Below, in pieces: positions 1 to 10,429 of a stretch of DNA of 44,090 nucleotides; within the stretch, counting starts at the first letter, position 1; the number at the start of each line of letters is the position of its first letter. The notes beneath the pieces are model-generated. The model was not told the DNA's origin. It worked only from the letters and a program-made list of their open reading frames with translations, and searched no databases. Source of the stretch: an archaeon. GTDB lineage: Archaea > Nanobdellota > Nanobdellia > Woesearchaeales > GW2011-AR4. The stretch spans positions 1-44,090 of the forward strand of contig NZEC01000020.1 in the NCBI GenBank assembly GCA_002688925.1. The letters run 5' to 3'. The position numbers and the translations under genes were made by a program.

Positions 1-2
1 GG

Positions 3-104
3 GGTGGAGAAGCTGAAAAAATATACTATAGTTTGGGAGACAAGGCAAAGCCTTCTGGAAATGACAGGGTTAAAGAGTATTTTGAAAAAGCAAAATCAAG
101 TTAA
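3..104 (+). CDS. C-terminal fragment of a truncated upstream CDS (…GGEAEKIYYSLGDKAKPSGNDRVKEYFEKAKSS*)
   Basis: Open frame from the window edge to a TAA at 102-104; no start in the window. Confidence 0.5.
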   Translation, partial: GGEAEKIYYSLGDKAKPSGNDRVKEYFEKAKSS

Positions 105-115
105 ATTTTATTAAA

Positions 116-883
116 ATGATACTAAAAAAAGGACAGATTACTGTATTCGTTATAATTGGTATTATCCTAATTATCTCACTATTTTTAATATTTAAACTTC
201 AAAACACAGAAACAGAGGGAATTACAGAAACAGGAGTTCAAAAAGTTATAGAATTGGATGCAAGCAGTATAAATTTATTTGTACAAGAATGTGTTAATAT
301 GATTGGAGCAGACAGTATTGATATTGCAGGAAAACAAGGAGGATATACAGACTTAAATGAAAACATGCTCGCAACATTTTATGGTTTTTTTGGATATGCC
401 TATGATGAGGGAACTAATAAATTACTATCAAAAGAAGAAATGAGCAATCAAATTTCATTGTATGTTGAAACATTCTTACCTGATTGCATCAATGATTTTT
501 CAATTTTCAAATCTTTCGATATCTTACAAGGTAATGTTAAAGCAGAAACCTTGATAGGAGCAAATGATGTTTCAATAAAAGTTAATTATCCACTAAAAAT
601 TAGCAAACTGGGTTCTGAAACTACGATATCAGATTTTATCTCAAAATACGATGTGCGGCTTTCACATATCTATGATATTGTGGATAAGACTGCTAACAGG
701 ATGATTTTGGATGAAGGCTGGATCGATGTAACATACATGTCTGATTTCGATATACAATATGAGATTTACCCTCATAACGAAACTATTTTAATTTTTTCAA
801 TAACCGATGACAAGTCTATTTTAAATAATAAGCCTTACCAATTTTTATTTGCAAACAGGCTAATAGAGGATGAAAATGAATAA
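116..883 (+). CDS. Hypothetical membrane-anchored protein with prepilin-like N-terminus (KKGQITVFVIIGIILI)
   Basis: ORF; short basic segment, GQ, then a hydrophobic helix, resembling archaeal class III signal peptides; overlaps the next ORF. Confidence 0.75.
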   Translation: MILKKGQITVFVIIGIILIISLFLIFKLQNTETEGITETGVQKVIELDASSINLFVQECVNMIGADSIDIAGKQGGYTDLNENMLATFYGFFGYAYDEGTNKLLSKEEMSNQISLYVETFLPDCINDFSIFKSFDILQGNVKAETLIGANDVSIKVNYPLKISKLGSETTISDFISKYDVRLSHIYDIVDKTANRMILDEGWIDVTYMSDFDIQYEIYPHNETILIFSITDDKSILNNKPYQFLFANRLIEDENE

Positions 884-2897
884 GCTTAAAGTAATGATTT
901 CATTAATAGTATTTTTAATGCTTATAGATACTGTAATTGCTCAAAATGGAGATACACTTTATGATTTTAGCGAAGGAAAGTCAGTAGAATATGGTGGAAC
1001 AACTTTTCGAGGAGATGGATTCAGCCTAGACTCTGCAGGGGTTTTTAGTATAAGCAATGGAAAAGGAACAATTGGAGAATTTGACTCTGTTGAAGGTGAC
1101 TTTTCAGGAAAAGCAACTGGAAACGGTATTGTTGAAGGTACTGTTGGAAAAAACGGATTAAAAATTGGAGAAGAAAATCCTATTCCTAGTGGGTTCGAAG
1201 TAAAACTAGATACTAAAACTGGAAAATATGATATATTTCCCCAGGATAAAGACAGCGATAGTAAATCAAAACTAAATATAAATGGGAATGAGATAAATCT
1301 TGAAGAGGGAAGTATTAGTTTTGATGGAAATAATCACCATGTAAATGAAAACACTAAGATAAACGATGTCACTTTTAAAACTAAAGTTGATATTGAAAAA
1401 TATAACATCATCCAATCTGAAGAAGGAGTTAATTTAGAAATAAATGGTAGGAAATTAACTGTTCTTAAAGATGGAACAGTATCTGAAATTACCGAGAATA
1501 CTTTAACAATTTCTAAATTTACAAAAGTTAGTGGGAATTTTGATTTTGGTAACGAAGATATAAGGGATTTTACAGTGAAAGCTACAGCTGGAGATCTTAC
1601 AATAGATACAGCTGGAGATTTGATAATAGATAATATTGACGATGAAAAGCAAGAAAGTAGAGTTTATCTTAAAAAGAATGATTTTACGCAAATTGGTTTC
1701 GTAAGGATGGATATCACAAAGAACAAAAAAATAGATGGAATAAATTATCCTATAACAAATGTTTTTCAAGGTTTTGATAAAAAAACTGTAATAAAATCTT
1801 TTTTTGACAAAGGCGAAGTTTTAGTATTTAATCCAAAGAAATACAACGAATTAATACCAGAAATAGGTGGTAGACCTAAAATGGCTGGTGGAACAGTTGA
1901 ATATTTAATACAAGAGAAAAATGTTAAAACCATAGGGACAGGACGTAGAGCAAAAACTGTAGAAGACAAAAATAATCCAGGTAAAATAATAACAGTAAAA
2001 GTACCTTATAGGTATTTAGTAGGAAAGATTGACGAAGAAACTAATCTGATTGAGCCCAATGAAAAAATAAATGCTCAGATTTTTGGTATTCCAAATTTAT
2101 ACTTAAAATATGGATTTAAAGTTTTAGAAACTCCTAATTTTTTTATGTACAATGAACAAGAAGCAGGCACAAAAAATTCTTTTGGCATAAATAGTCTTGC
2201 TGATAATGTCAAATCAAACCTTAATCAACTTGACTTTAAATCAAGAGATGGAATAGCTTTTGATGAGATTACAGTACAATTAAAACAGAAGCCTGCGCAC
2301 ATACCAACACCCCATAACACTTTGGAAGATTCTGGAATTGCTCAAAATGATCCGGATTTAAAGAAGTTAACAGAATTTTTAACAAATAAGAAATTTGGTC
2401 CTAAAATAACAAAGCCTTTAATTCTTGGCAGTATTAGTTATTCCGGAAAGAGACTTAATCTAGCCCCCATTATTGAAAAAGAAAAATTTGATAGAATATT
2501 AGCGGATCTTGGATTTACAGGAGAAGATAATTGGGAAAAACTCCGTGGCTCATCTGATGAAAAGAAAACGGCTTTTATAAACGCATACCCATCTGATTCT
2601 TTATATCTGGTTGGATTAAATAGTGATTGGTTTTTAGACACAGTAAAAAGCACACAATATGACTTTTTTGATTATCTTGGTATAACAGAAAATAGGCATG
2701 AAACAAATGAAGTTATATACCATGCAAAAAATAAAGATTTTGTTATTGTGGATTTAAAAAATGAGAAAATACATACTGTGCCTCAAGGAAATAATAAACC
2801 AAGATCAACAAGAGTTGGAATTACTGACCCTGATCTAAAAAAAGACTTTGTTAATACTGCAGTAATACCAATTTTAGAGAAAATTTTATTTGATTAG
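870..2897 (+). CDS. Large secreted/surface hypothetical protein
   Basis: 675 aa ORF with N-terminal signal peptide (MKMNKLKVMISLIVFLMLIDTVIAQ); translationally coupled to the upstream ORF. Confidence 0.8.
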   Translation: MKMNKLKVMISLIVFLMLIDTVIAQNGDTLYDFSEGKSVEYGGTTFRGDGFSLDSAGVFSISNGKGTIGEFDSVEGDFSGKATGNGIVEGTVGKNGLKIGEENPIPSGFEVKLDTKTGKYDIFPQDKDSDSKSKLNINGNEINLEEGSISFDGNNHHVNENTKINDVTFKTKVDIEKYNIIQSEEGVNLEINGRKLTVLKDGTVSEITENTLTISKFTKVSGNFDFGNEDIRDFTVKATAGDLTIDTAGDLIIDNIDDEKQESRVYLKKNDFTQIGFVRMDITKNKKIDGINYPITNVFQGFDKKTVIKSFFDKGEVLVFNPKKYNELIPEIGGRPKMAGGTVEYLIQEKNVKTIGTGRRAKTVEDKNNPGKIITVKVPYRYLVGKIDEETNLIEPNEKINAQIFGIPNLYLKYGFKVLETPNFFMYNEQEAGTKNSFGINSLADNVKSNLNQLDFKSRDGIAFDEITVQLKQKPAHIPTPHNTLEDSGIAQNDPDLKKLTEFLTNKKFGPKITKPLILGSISYSGKRLNLAPIIEKEKFDRILADLGFTGEDNWEKLRGSSDEKKTAFINAYPSDSLYLVGLNSDWFLDTVKSTQYDFFDYLGITENRHETNEVIYHAKNKDFVIVDLKNEKIHTVPQGNNKPRSTRVGITDPDLKKDFVNTAVIPILEKILFD

Positions 2898-2924
2898 GGA
2901 TAACATGATTAAAATAAATAAGAA

Positions 2925-3494
2925 CTAAAAATGCATACGAGTCCGACTAATTTTCTTTTCTGGTTGAAGTTCCAACAATTTTTTTGAGTATTCTTCTGTA
3001 ATTTTCCTTTCTATAGTTATTCTTCCATCAAAAACAAAATTTTCATTCTTTTCGCTATAATCAATTTTCACTTTATCCCTTTTTTTAATATATTCTTTCA
3101 TATATCCAATATCTTCTTTATTGCCTCCGATAGTGGACTTAGAGCCATCTTTAAAAGTAATTGTATATGTATATGTGTTATCAATTTTTTTTATTTCAGA
3201 TTCAGATTCAACTATACCTTCTTTTTTTCCAATAAAAGTATAATCTGGGAAATTAAAACTAAATCCACTAACAGCATTTGAAATTTCTCCTTGTTTTTGT
3301 GAAACTTTATATGGAACTTTATCACTTTTTGTACCAAATTCAGCAGCATCAACAGTAGCATCTAAAACCAGAGCTGCCAACGGAATATATAACAAATTTT
3401 TCCCCTTAGGAATTTTTTTATATAATCCTTCGATACTTTTGTAACTATTAAGAATTCCTTCTTTAGTATTATTGACAATGTTATGAAGCCCCAT
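2925..3494 (-). CDS. Hypothetical protein
   Basis: 189 aa ORF with a hydrophobic segment; no family recognised. Confidence 0.6.
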   Translation of the reverse strand: MGLHNIVNNTKEGILNSYKSIEGLYKKIPKGKNLLYIPLAALVLDATVDAAEFGTKSDKVPYKVSQKQGEISNAVSGFSFNFPDYTFIGKKEGIVESESEIKKIDNTYTYTITFKDGSKSTIGGNKEDIGYMKEYIKKRDKVKIDYSEKNENFVFDGRITIERKITEEYSKKLLELQPEKKISRTRMHF

Positions 3495-3636
3495 AGTAAT
3501 TCTACTAGATAACCAACTATTTAAATCTTTCTATTTTTTTATCATATAAAAGTAGTTACTAATATATATCCTATTTATTTTCAATATGGAAAATATATCA
3601 ATTTAAATACACTAAACTCCCACTTTAAACAATAAC

Positions 3637-4344
3637 TCACTTCTCCAGCTTCCTCAAAAAACCCATAACAGCAAAAGCCTCTCTTTTTGTTAGCATTGCT
3701 TTACCAATAACCCTTTTCCAGACTATTCTCTGAGTTTCCTTTTTTTCTTTTGTAGAAAATTCCATTTTATTAAGCGCTTTATTCATATATTTCATAATGA
3801 TCTCTTTGTCTTTTTTCGTTGCAAATTTAATATTTGAAGTAGAATTTTCCGAATTAAATTTCTTAAACAATTCATACAAAACTATAGAGCATGCATGGCT
3901 AATATTCAAAGTAGGATATTTTTTCGATGCCGGAATTGAAACCAAAATATCGCATAAATTTATTTCCTGATTTTTTAATCCAATACTTTCTCTTCCAATC
4001 AATATCCCAATTTTTAACTTCGATTTAGAATTTTTTTGTTTTATATTTGATAACCTATCTGCCAATTGCTCTGCATTAATAGCATTCCGAGGTATATTAT
4101 AATCAGTCCCTAATATAGCGCTGGTCCCGATTAAATAATCAAATCTCTTCAAATAAGAAAAATCCTTTATCTTCACTTTATCTAAAATACTCTTCCCATG
4201 CTTTGCAACCTTAATAGCGCTCTTGCCAATTTTGCATTTAGGATTAACCAAAACCAGATTTTCAAAGCCGAAGTTTTTCATGGACCTAGCAATAGCACCT
4301 AAATTTTCCTGCCTTTTTGGCTCAATAAGTATTATACTAATCAT
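3637..4344 (-). CDS. SpoU/TrmJ-family RNA 2'-O-methyltransferase
   Basis: Motifs IILIEPKRQENLGAIARSMKNFG, GILIGRESIGL, LNISHACSIVLYEL are typical of SPOUT TrmJ-like enzymes. Confidence 0.9.
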   Translation of the reverse strand: MISIILIEPKRQENLGAIARSMKNFGFENLVLVNPKCKIGKSAIKVAKHGKSILDKVKIKDFSYLKRFDYLIGTSAILGTDYNIPRNAINAEQLADRLSNIKQKNSKSKLKIGILIGRESIGLKNQEINLCDILVSIPASKKYPTLNISHACSIVLYELFKKFNSENSTSNIKFATKKDKEIIMKYMNKALNKMEFSTKEKKETQRIVWKRVIGKAMLTKREAFAVMGFLRKLEK

Positions 4345-4365
4345 TTTTTTAATAACAGAATTGTC

Positions 4366-5589
4366 TTAGGCAATATTGCTGATTATGTTTTTAATTATTG
4401 GAACAAAAATAGTTAATAATACTACAAACAATAAAAATATGCTGACATTTGTAAATATCTTCATGGCTTTTTCTTTCTTGAAATATTTTAATAAAGTTAT
4501 ATGCAGCATCCTTCCCCCATCTAACGGTCCCATTGGCAAAAGGTTAAACAATCCTATTCCAAGGTTAAGTATAAACAAAAATAAAAATAATTGGATAAGC
4601 CAGATAAGTGCATTTGGAAAAAAAGACCCATACTTATCTATAACACCGGATTTAATCTCGCTTGATTGCGCAAGATAAATTCCAAGGTACGCTTTAGATG
4701 AATTCTCAGGATTTTTAACTGTTTTAATTTTATAAGTACCTTTATCTGTAGTAAGCCTTATTGGATTTCCCGGATTAACTCTTGCAAGCTCATATGAAAG
4801 ATTATCTAAGTAAGGAGTTTTAATTCCATTGATTTCTTTAATAACCTCATTAACCTTCATCCCCGCATTTTTGGCAGGAAAATCACCTTCAACAAAATTA
4901 GTTATAGTAACTCCATTTGCCTCAATCATTTTTGAAGATAACGGGGTTAAAGCAAAAACAAGAATCAGGCCGCATAAAACCGCAAGAACAATATTTGCCA
5001 TTGGACCGGCCGCAAAAACGCTCAATTGCTGCCTTACAGGCCTTTTCTTCAGAATTTTCTCTTCAGGCTCAACAAATGCAGCAGGTATTATTGGTACAAT
5101 AATGCCGAGAAAGGCAAATCCTGAGCTTTTCACCTTGATATCATATGTCCTGGATAAAACACCGTGCGCATATTCATGAACTAATGCAATAATAAAGATT
5201 GAAATAATCCAGAATTCTATAGGCACAAAAAAAACAACATCCTCAAAAACACCGCCACCCTTGACAGGCAATACTAATCCCGCTCCTGCAGGCGCATCAG
5301 GCTCAAATATTAAAGGTATAACACCCTTTACCAAAAAAAAAGTTATAAGAATCATGCCAGCAAACCCAACAACTATAGATAAATACCCAACATATTTTAA
5401 AAATCTTTTATATTTTCTCCCAACCTTATCCATCCACCTTAACCCAAATTTAGTCCTGTACATGACAGCATAGAAAATAGGAACAGCTTTCCAGACATGC
5501 ATCTGCCTTCCTTTTTTATGGGTTAGAATAAATGCTGTTAGAAATAAGAAAAAAATTAATGTTAGGGTAAGCCGGACATCAGGACTCAT
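4366..5589 (-). CDS. Site-2 protease family (M50) membrane metalloprotease with PDZ-like domain
   Basis: HEYAHG (HExxH) zinc motif and NLLPMGPLDGGRM motif in TM helices. Confidence 0.93.
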   Translation of the reverse strand: MSPDVRLTLTLIFFLFLTAFILTHKKGRQMHVWKAVPIFYAVMYRTKFGLRWMDKVGRKYKRFLKYVGYLSIVVGFAGMILITFFLVKGVIPLIFEPDAPAGAGLVLPVKGGGVFEDVVFFVPIEFWIISIFIIALVHEYAHGVLSRTYDIKVKSSGFAFLGIIVPIIPAAFVEPEEKILKKRPVRQQLSVFAAGPMANIVLAVLCGLILVFALTPLSSKMIEANGVTITNFVEGDFPAKNAGMKVNEVIKEINGIKTPYLDNLSYELARVNPGNPIRLTTDKGTYKIKTVKNPENSSKAYLGIYLAQSSEIKSGVIDKYGSFFPNALIWLIQLFLFLFILNLGIGLFNLLPMGPLDGGRMLHITLLKYFKKEKAMKIFTNVSIFLLFVVLLTIFVPIIKNIISNIA

Positions 5590-5590
5590 T

Positions 5591-5752
5591 TTATTTCTTT
5601 CTTACAGACCGGAATTTTTTTGCATTGCACCTTCTGCACAGCACTTTGCCCTGGATTATTTTTATATTCTGGGCCCTGACTCTTGTGCTGCACTTCTTGC
5701 ACACAAACATATTCTTGATTCTTCTTGCAAAAGCTTCTGGGAACTTAACCAT
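5591..5752 (-). CDS. rpl40e: Ribosomal protein L40e (eL40)
   Basis: Short ORF absent from the supplied track; MVKFPEAFARRIKNMFVCKKCSTRVRAQNIKIIQGKVLCRRCNAKKFRSVRKK with CxxC…CxxC. Confidence 0.88.
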   Translation of the reverse strand: MVKFPEAFARRIKNMFVCKKCSTRVRAQNIKIIQGKVLCRRCNAKKFRSVRKK

Positions 5753-5756
5753 TTTT

Positions 5757-6149
5757 TTAACCTTTTATCTGTTTCATTACCTTATCTTCAAGTATTATCC
5801 AATACATAACATTTGCCCCTTCTGTAACTTCCCCTTTAAGCTCTTCAGGTATATGCAAATCAAAAGTCTCAAAAGTTTCAGAGTCCATCACATTCGCAGT
5901 ATCTCCGTTTATGGACAAAATTTGAGCAGTCTTTTTTTCAACTATTGGGACTTCAACATTATCATGTCCGGGCATCACTGTAATTCTTTTCTTCTCATCC
6001 ACAAGCCCAACAGCTGTCAATCGTACTTTTGCATGTCCATGCTTTCCCGGCCTTGAAACTTGAGTGTCAGTGACTTTGCATGCAGCGCCATCCAATACTA
6101 CATAATTGCCTCTTTGCAATCCTCCTACACTCTGCATTTTTGTCGACAT
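5757..6149 (-). CDS. Translation initiation factor 5A
   Basis: Conserved SRPGKHGHAK hypusination loop. Confidence 0.96.
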   Translation of the reverse strand: MSTKMQSVGGLQRGNYVVLDGAACKVTDTQVSRPGKHGHAKVRLTAVGLVDEKKRITVMPGHDNVEVPIVEKKTAQILSINGDTANVMDSETFETFDLHIPEELKGEVTEGANVMYWIILEDKVMKQIKG

Positions 6150-6196
6150 AAAATCACCAAATTAGAAGGTAAAGTATGCGGTTTATAAATCTTATG

Positions 6197-6406
6197 TTAG
6201 CTTTTTGCCGCAAGTTTAATATCCCTTGCCTTTACAGTTTTCCTTCCGGCATGGTTAGCAAGCTTCACAGCCTTTGCAGCTATATCATCTGCGATATCCT
6301 CAACTGCCCCCTTTAAGGCAACCTTTGACTTATCCGATACCCTGTCAGCTCCACACTGCTTAAGTATCTTTTCCATAGCTGCCAATGGAAGAATCCTCGA
6401 ACTCAT
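6197..6406 (-). CDS. Archaeal histone
   Basis: 69 aa histone fold: [64 protein letters not shown]. Confidence 0.96.
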   Translation of the reverse strand: MSSRILPLAAMEKILKQCGADRVSDKSKVALKGAVEDIADDIAAKAVKLANHAGRKTVKARDIKLAAKS

Positions 6407-6470
6407 TTTAGTTTTTGATAAAAAGGCTTATATTTAAATGTTTTCAAATTAAGGGGTTTTTAGCATAGCC

Positions 6471-6493
6471 AGTGCTTATGCGTAAATTGCCAA
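6471..6493. repeat. End fragment of the dispersed TIR element (copy C)
   Basis: agtgcttatgcgtaaattgccaa matches the element's terminal 23 nt with one mismatch. Confidence 0.7.
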
Positions 6494-6494
6494 A

Positions 6495-7172
6495 TCAAAA
6501 CAACGAAAACCTTTTCCTCCTGTTTCTCCTAACTAAATTCTTTATCTTATCTTCCATCTCTTCGCTATTCGGAAACTTTTTTTCCATCTGCCTGAATTCT
6601 TTTGTATGATGGCTATTTCTCCCGTTTTTGCTGTGGAACTTATGCTTTTTATGCAGCATCTCGTGGTACATCACATAATCAAGCAAACTAATATCAGGAT
6701 CAAGAATTCTGCTTATAGATATCGTATCTGTCCCGTATTCATAACTTCCTAATCTCCTGACAGAATTATGCCAAACCAAGTTTGTCATCTCAATTAAGCC
6801 ATAAAAATATTTTTCATTGACCCTGTTAAATGAATCCTCCAGAATATCATCTGTTTTTATTTTCGGAACAGAAATATGGATATTTTTCATGAAGCTGTTG
6901 TACAAATCAACATTTATTGTTTTCTTCTTTGCCTTAAATATCTTAAGCATCAAATCCTGTATCAGGCCTATTTGTATTTCCTTGCTGACTTTCCTCCACT
7001 TTTTGCTCAAATTAAACTGGTAAGAATTTCTAGAGTATCTAGCATTTGCATTATAAGGCTTAAACTTATCATTATATTTGATTTTAAACTCATAATCAGA
7101 AATATTTTTTTCAGGGAATAGTTCTGTAAAAGCCTTTTCTGCTAAATTCATCCTAATTGATTGAATTTCCAT
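6495..7172 (-). CDS. SprT-like / M48-type zinc metallopeptidase domain protein
   Basis: YHEMLHKKHKFHSKNGRNSHHTKEFRQMEKKFP: HExxH plus a downstream histidine pattern. Confidence 0.75.
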   Translation of the reverse strand: MEIQSIRMNLAEKAFTELFPEKNISDYEFKIKYNDKFKPYNANARYSRNSYQFNLSKKWRKVSKEIQIGLIQDLMLKIFKAKKKTINVDLYNSFMKNIHISVPKIKTDDILEDSFNRVNEKYFYGLIEMTNLVWHNSVRRLGSYEYGTDTISISRILDPDISLLDYVMYHEMLHKKHKFHSKNGRNSHHTKEFRQMEKKFPNSEEMEDKIKNLVRRNRRKRFSLF

Positions 7173-7293
7173 ATTATTTTTTATTAAATTTAATATTCTT
7201 AACTATTCTAAATTTTTATTTTATTATAGTTTTTTAATTGTTTATTTTTATTGAATTTTATAATTGTAATTTTTTGTTAAATGATTTCTATTT

Positions 7294-8400
7294 TTACTTA
7301 ACCTCATACCTCAAAATAGCAGCCACCTTCCCAATATCCCTTAACTGAATTCCTTCTGTTGTTGCAACAGATATAATTTTCACCTCACTCCCTACAACTT
7401 TGGCATCATTCTCAAACTCCTCTATTTTTTTTTCGTCCAATGCCTCAGACAATAATAAAGTATCCACCACTCCCATCTTCAAATTCTTCATCACTTCCTC
7501 AACACCATAAGAAACCATGCCTTGTTTTGTAGATAACAATTCAAAAAATTTCTTCATTATTTTCTTCTCTTCGACAATACTTTCCTCTGCCAAAACATCC
7601 TGGCTTTTTTCCAGCAATTCCTGCAGGCCAAACTCCCCAGTGTAGCTTAAGTCCTTTACCGCAATAATCTTGTTTTTCACTTCTGCAGTAAGGCCGCTGG
7701 TTTCTATAAATTCATTTTTTGTTGTGCCAGGACCTCCAATAATAATACCCTTTAAGTTCTTATTTCCCAAAAACTGCTCTTTCATATACTCTGCAACTTT
7801 TTTGAAATGGTCTTTTTTTGCGCCTTCCCTTAATCGCTCAAAACGAGCACTGCTCTGCCCTCCCGCTCGTGTTTTTCCAGGCACTTCAGAATGTGTTTTT
7901 ACTGTTGGTATTATTGTCTTGCCTTTTAGAATAGCAACAATTGCATCCCTCCGATCAACAATAACAAGCCCATACACTTCTTTTGTTTGAAGCATATCCT
8001 GCAGTAAGTCAAGCACAAATTCCTTATCGCACCTATATATCCTGGTCTTTAATGGTATAGGAGGCTCAACGCTCCAAACTTTAAAGTCCTGCTGGCCTTC
8101 CCTTTCTGCAACATTGCCGGAGAATACTGCTAGGCCATTCTCCGGAGTTCTTTTATACAGCCTTAAATGTTGAGTCATCTTTTCCAGGGAATCAATCACA
8201 TTCTTCCTTGTGGAAGCAGACTTAATATTGGTTGCAGTGCCTTTCTCCTGGTCTAAATGGTTTATAATCTTAATAATATCATAGTCTTTCGGAATGTAAA
8301 CTGACACAAGCTCGGTATGCCTGCCTTTATGCTGGCTTAGTTCCTTAATGAATTTTTTCAGTTCAAATTTTTGTTTTTCAGTTATGTCCATTTTAATCAC
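7294..8400 (-). CDS. prf1: Peptide chain release factor aRF1
   Basis: NIKS (TATNIKSASTRKNV) and GGQ (KTRAGGQSSARFERLR) motifs; likely start at the MDITEKQ methionine. Confidence 0.95.
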   Translation of the reverse strand: MIKMDITEKQKFELKKFIKELSQHKGRHTELVSVYIPKDYDIIKIINHLDQEKGTATNIKSASTRKNVIDSLEKMTQHLRLYKRTPENGLAVFSGNVAEREGQQDFKVWSVEPPIPLKTRIYRCDKEFVLDLLQDMLQTKEVYGLVIVDRRDAIVAILKGKTIIPTVKTHSEVPGKTRAGGQSSARFERLREGAKKDHFKKVAEYMKEQFLGNKNLKGIIIGGPGTTKNEFIETSGLTAEVKNKIIAVKDLSYTGEFGLQELLEKSQDVLAEESIVEEKKIMKKFFELLSTKQGMVSYGVEEVMKNLKMGVVDTLLLSEALDEKKIEEFENDAKVVGSEVKIISVATTEGIQLRDIGKVAAILRYEVK

Positions 8401-8538
8401 ATTATATCAATGATAAATAAAAGTTTATGGGTGTAAATACTAAAAAGAAGAATAAGTCATCCAGTTATTTCGTTTTTGACTTTATTTTGCATATTAGGCA
8501 TAAAAGAAGAGGTTATTTATAAACATTTTTATTGAAAA

Positions 8539-9918
8539 TCACTTGCTCATTCTTAATGTCTTAATATTTGTAAACTCATGTGTTCCTTCCCTTGACCCCA
8601 ATCTTCCTATTCCGCTTAATTTAGAGCCGCCCCATGCGCTTCCAGCCCCCCCTCCACCATGCTTATTAATACCTGCAACTCCAACCTGCAGTTGCCGTGC
8701 TATTTTATTGCCCTTTTCAATGTCTTTTGTCCATACAGAACCAGTTAATCCATAGATGCTGTCATTCGCATATCTTATTGCTTCATCTATTGAATTTACT
8801 TTCATGATTGGAATTATTGGTGCAAAAGTCTCATCTGTCATGATTTTCATGCTATGGTCTATATTAGTTATTACAGTAGGCTCAAAAAAATACCCCCTCC
8901 CTTTAATCCTTTTGCCACCAAACTCTATTTTTGCCCCTTTACTCTGTGCATCATTTAAATGGTCTATACAGACATCCATCTGGAATTTTGATGCAAAAGG
9001 CCCTATTTCAGTTTTTGCCAATTCCGGATTTCCAACCTTGATAGCTTTAGCCTCTTCAACAGCTTTGCTTACAAATTCATCATATGCATCAGCTTCAACA
9101 TAAACACGCTCAACTGCACAGCAAACCTGGCCTGTATTGTTGCAGGCACTCCTTACAATCTTTTTAGCAGCATAAGCCATATCTGCATCACTGCAAACAA
9201 TAGCAGGGTCTTTTCCCCCTAACTCGAATAAAAGCTTATGAATCTTGGAAGATGACTCTTTCATTATTTCCCTTCCAGTTTGCACAGAGCCCGTAAATAT
9301 TATCTTATCTACATCCTGCTGCACAACCTGCCTGCCAGTTTCCTTGCCGCCCAAAACCAAATTAAAAACATTTTTTGGAAATCCAAAAGACTCTAATTTT
9401 TGAAATAATTCCCCTATTTTTCTGCCAACTATTAATGTAAATTCCGAAGGTTTCAGAATAACAGTATTGCCGCAAAGCAATGCCGGAATTAAAGACGCAA
9501 AAACAGTAGCAATAGGGTAATTCCATGGTGTAATGATAGCAATAACACCCAAAGGCTCATAAACTAAAACATCCTTTTCATCTTCATCTTCAAAAACCAC
9601 TTCCTCTTTTAGATGATCTTGTATATTCTTAGCATAATATTTTATTTTATTTATAGCTATTGATGGCCCTCCTATTGACATAGAAATAGGCTTTCCCATC
9701 TCTTTGGTAATAGTCAAAGCAATCTCGTCTTTTTTATTTTCAATAAGAGGTATTAATTTATTTATCCACTCTATCCTTTTCTCAATAGACATGCTTGACC
9801 ATTGTGGAAATGCCTTTCTTGCATTAACAACTGCTTCAACTACTTTTTCTTTAGAGTCAACTTCAATTTCTTCAATTAACTCTTCAGTTGCCGGGTTAAT
9901 AGATGCAATCTTTTCCAT
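8539..9918 (-). CDS. Aldehyde dehydrogenase family protein (succinate-semialdehyde dehydrogenase-like)
   Basis: ITPWNYPI, FTGSVQTGR, FELGGKDPAIV, NNTGQVCCAVERVYVE (catalytic Cys). Confidence 0.93.
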   Translation of the reverse strand: MEKIASINPATEELIEEIEVDSKEKVVEAVVNARKAFPQWSSMSIEKRIEWINKLIPLIENKKDEIALTITKEMGKPISMSIGGPSIAINKIKYYAKNIQDHLKEEVVFEDEDEKDVLVYEPLGVIAIITPWNYPIATVFASLIPALLCGNTVILKPSEFTLIVGRKIGELFQKLESFGFPKNVFNLVLGGKETGRQVVQQDVDKIIFTGSVQTGREIMKESSSKIHKLLFELGGKDPAIVCSDADMAYAAKKIVRSACNNTGQVCCAVERVYVEADAYDEFVSKAVEEAKAIKVGNPELAKTEIGPFASKFQMDVCIDHLNDAQSKGAKIEFGGKRIKGRGYFFEPTVITNIDHSMKIMTDETFAPIIPIMKVNSIDEAIRYANDSIYGLTGSVWTKDIEKGNKIARQLQVGVAGINKHGGGGAGSAWGGSKLSGIGRLGSREGTHEFTNIKTLRMSK

Positions 9919-10005
9919 GAAAATAGTAAAAATTTAATACATTTAAAAGTTTTTATTTAAGCAAAGGTATTATAATTAAAGAAACAAAAAATACATTTAT
10001 GTAAT

Positions 10006-10356
10006 ATGCTAACAAAAGAAAACTTCAAATGCAGCAGGTATTGTGCAAAATGCTGCAAAGATATAATTCTTAGAGTTAACAGCAATGACATCAAAAGAAT
10101 AATGAAAACAAACCCTAATGTTGAAACATTCCTGCAAAAAGACCCATTAGATGCAAATAAGTTAATTCTCAAAAAAGAAAATAATAAATGCATTTTTCTT
10201 GAAAAAAAGAAAGATGGAAAATATGCATGCATTATATACTCAAACAGGCCAGAGATATGCAAAAAATACCCATTCTTTGATAATCAAAAGCCAATAAAAA
10301 GCTGCCTTCCAAATGATGTTTGCTATTCCACAGGTTCTCTGATATCTTCAAAATAA
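10006..10356 (+). CDS. YkgJ-family Cys-cluster (zinc/iron-chelating) protein
   Basis: CSRYCAKCC near the N-terminus and NRPEICKKYPFF. Confidence 0.85.
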   Translation: MLTKENFKCSRYCAKCCKDIILRVNSNDIKRIMKTNPNVETFLQKDPLDANKLILKKENNKCIFLEKKKDGKYACIIYSNRPEICKKYPFFDNQKPIKSCLPNDVCYSTGSLISSK

Positions 10357-10429
10357 TCAATAAACTTTTTAAATGAAGCTTTATTCCAGATAACATTCTT
10401 AAAAATCTTTAAACAGGAGGAGAAATACT

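Noticed and set aside
5625-6056. 143-aa ORF (+)
   Set aside because: Antisense to L40e and aIF5A, which are clearly coding
9957-10262. 101-aa ORF (-)
   Set aside because: Antisense to the YkgJ-type Cys-cluster gene
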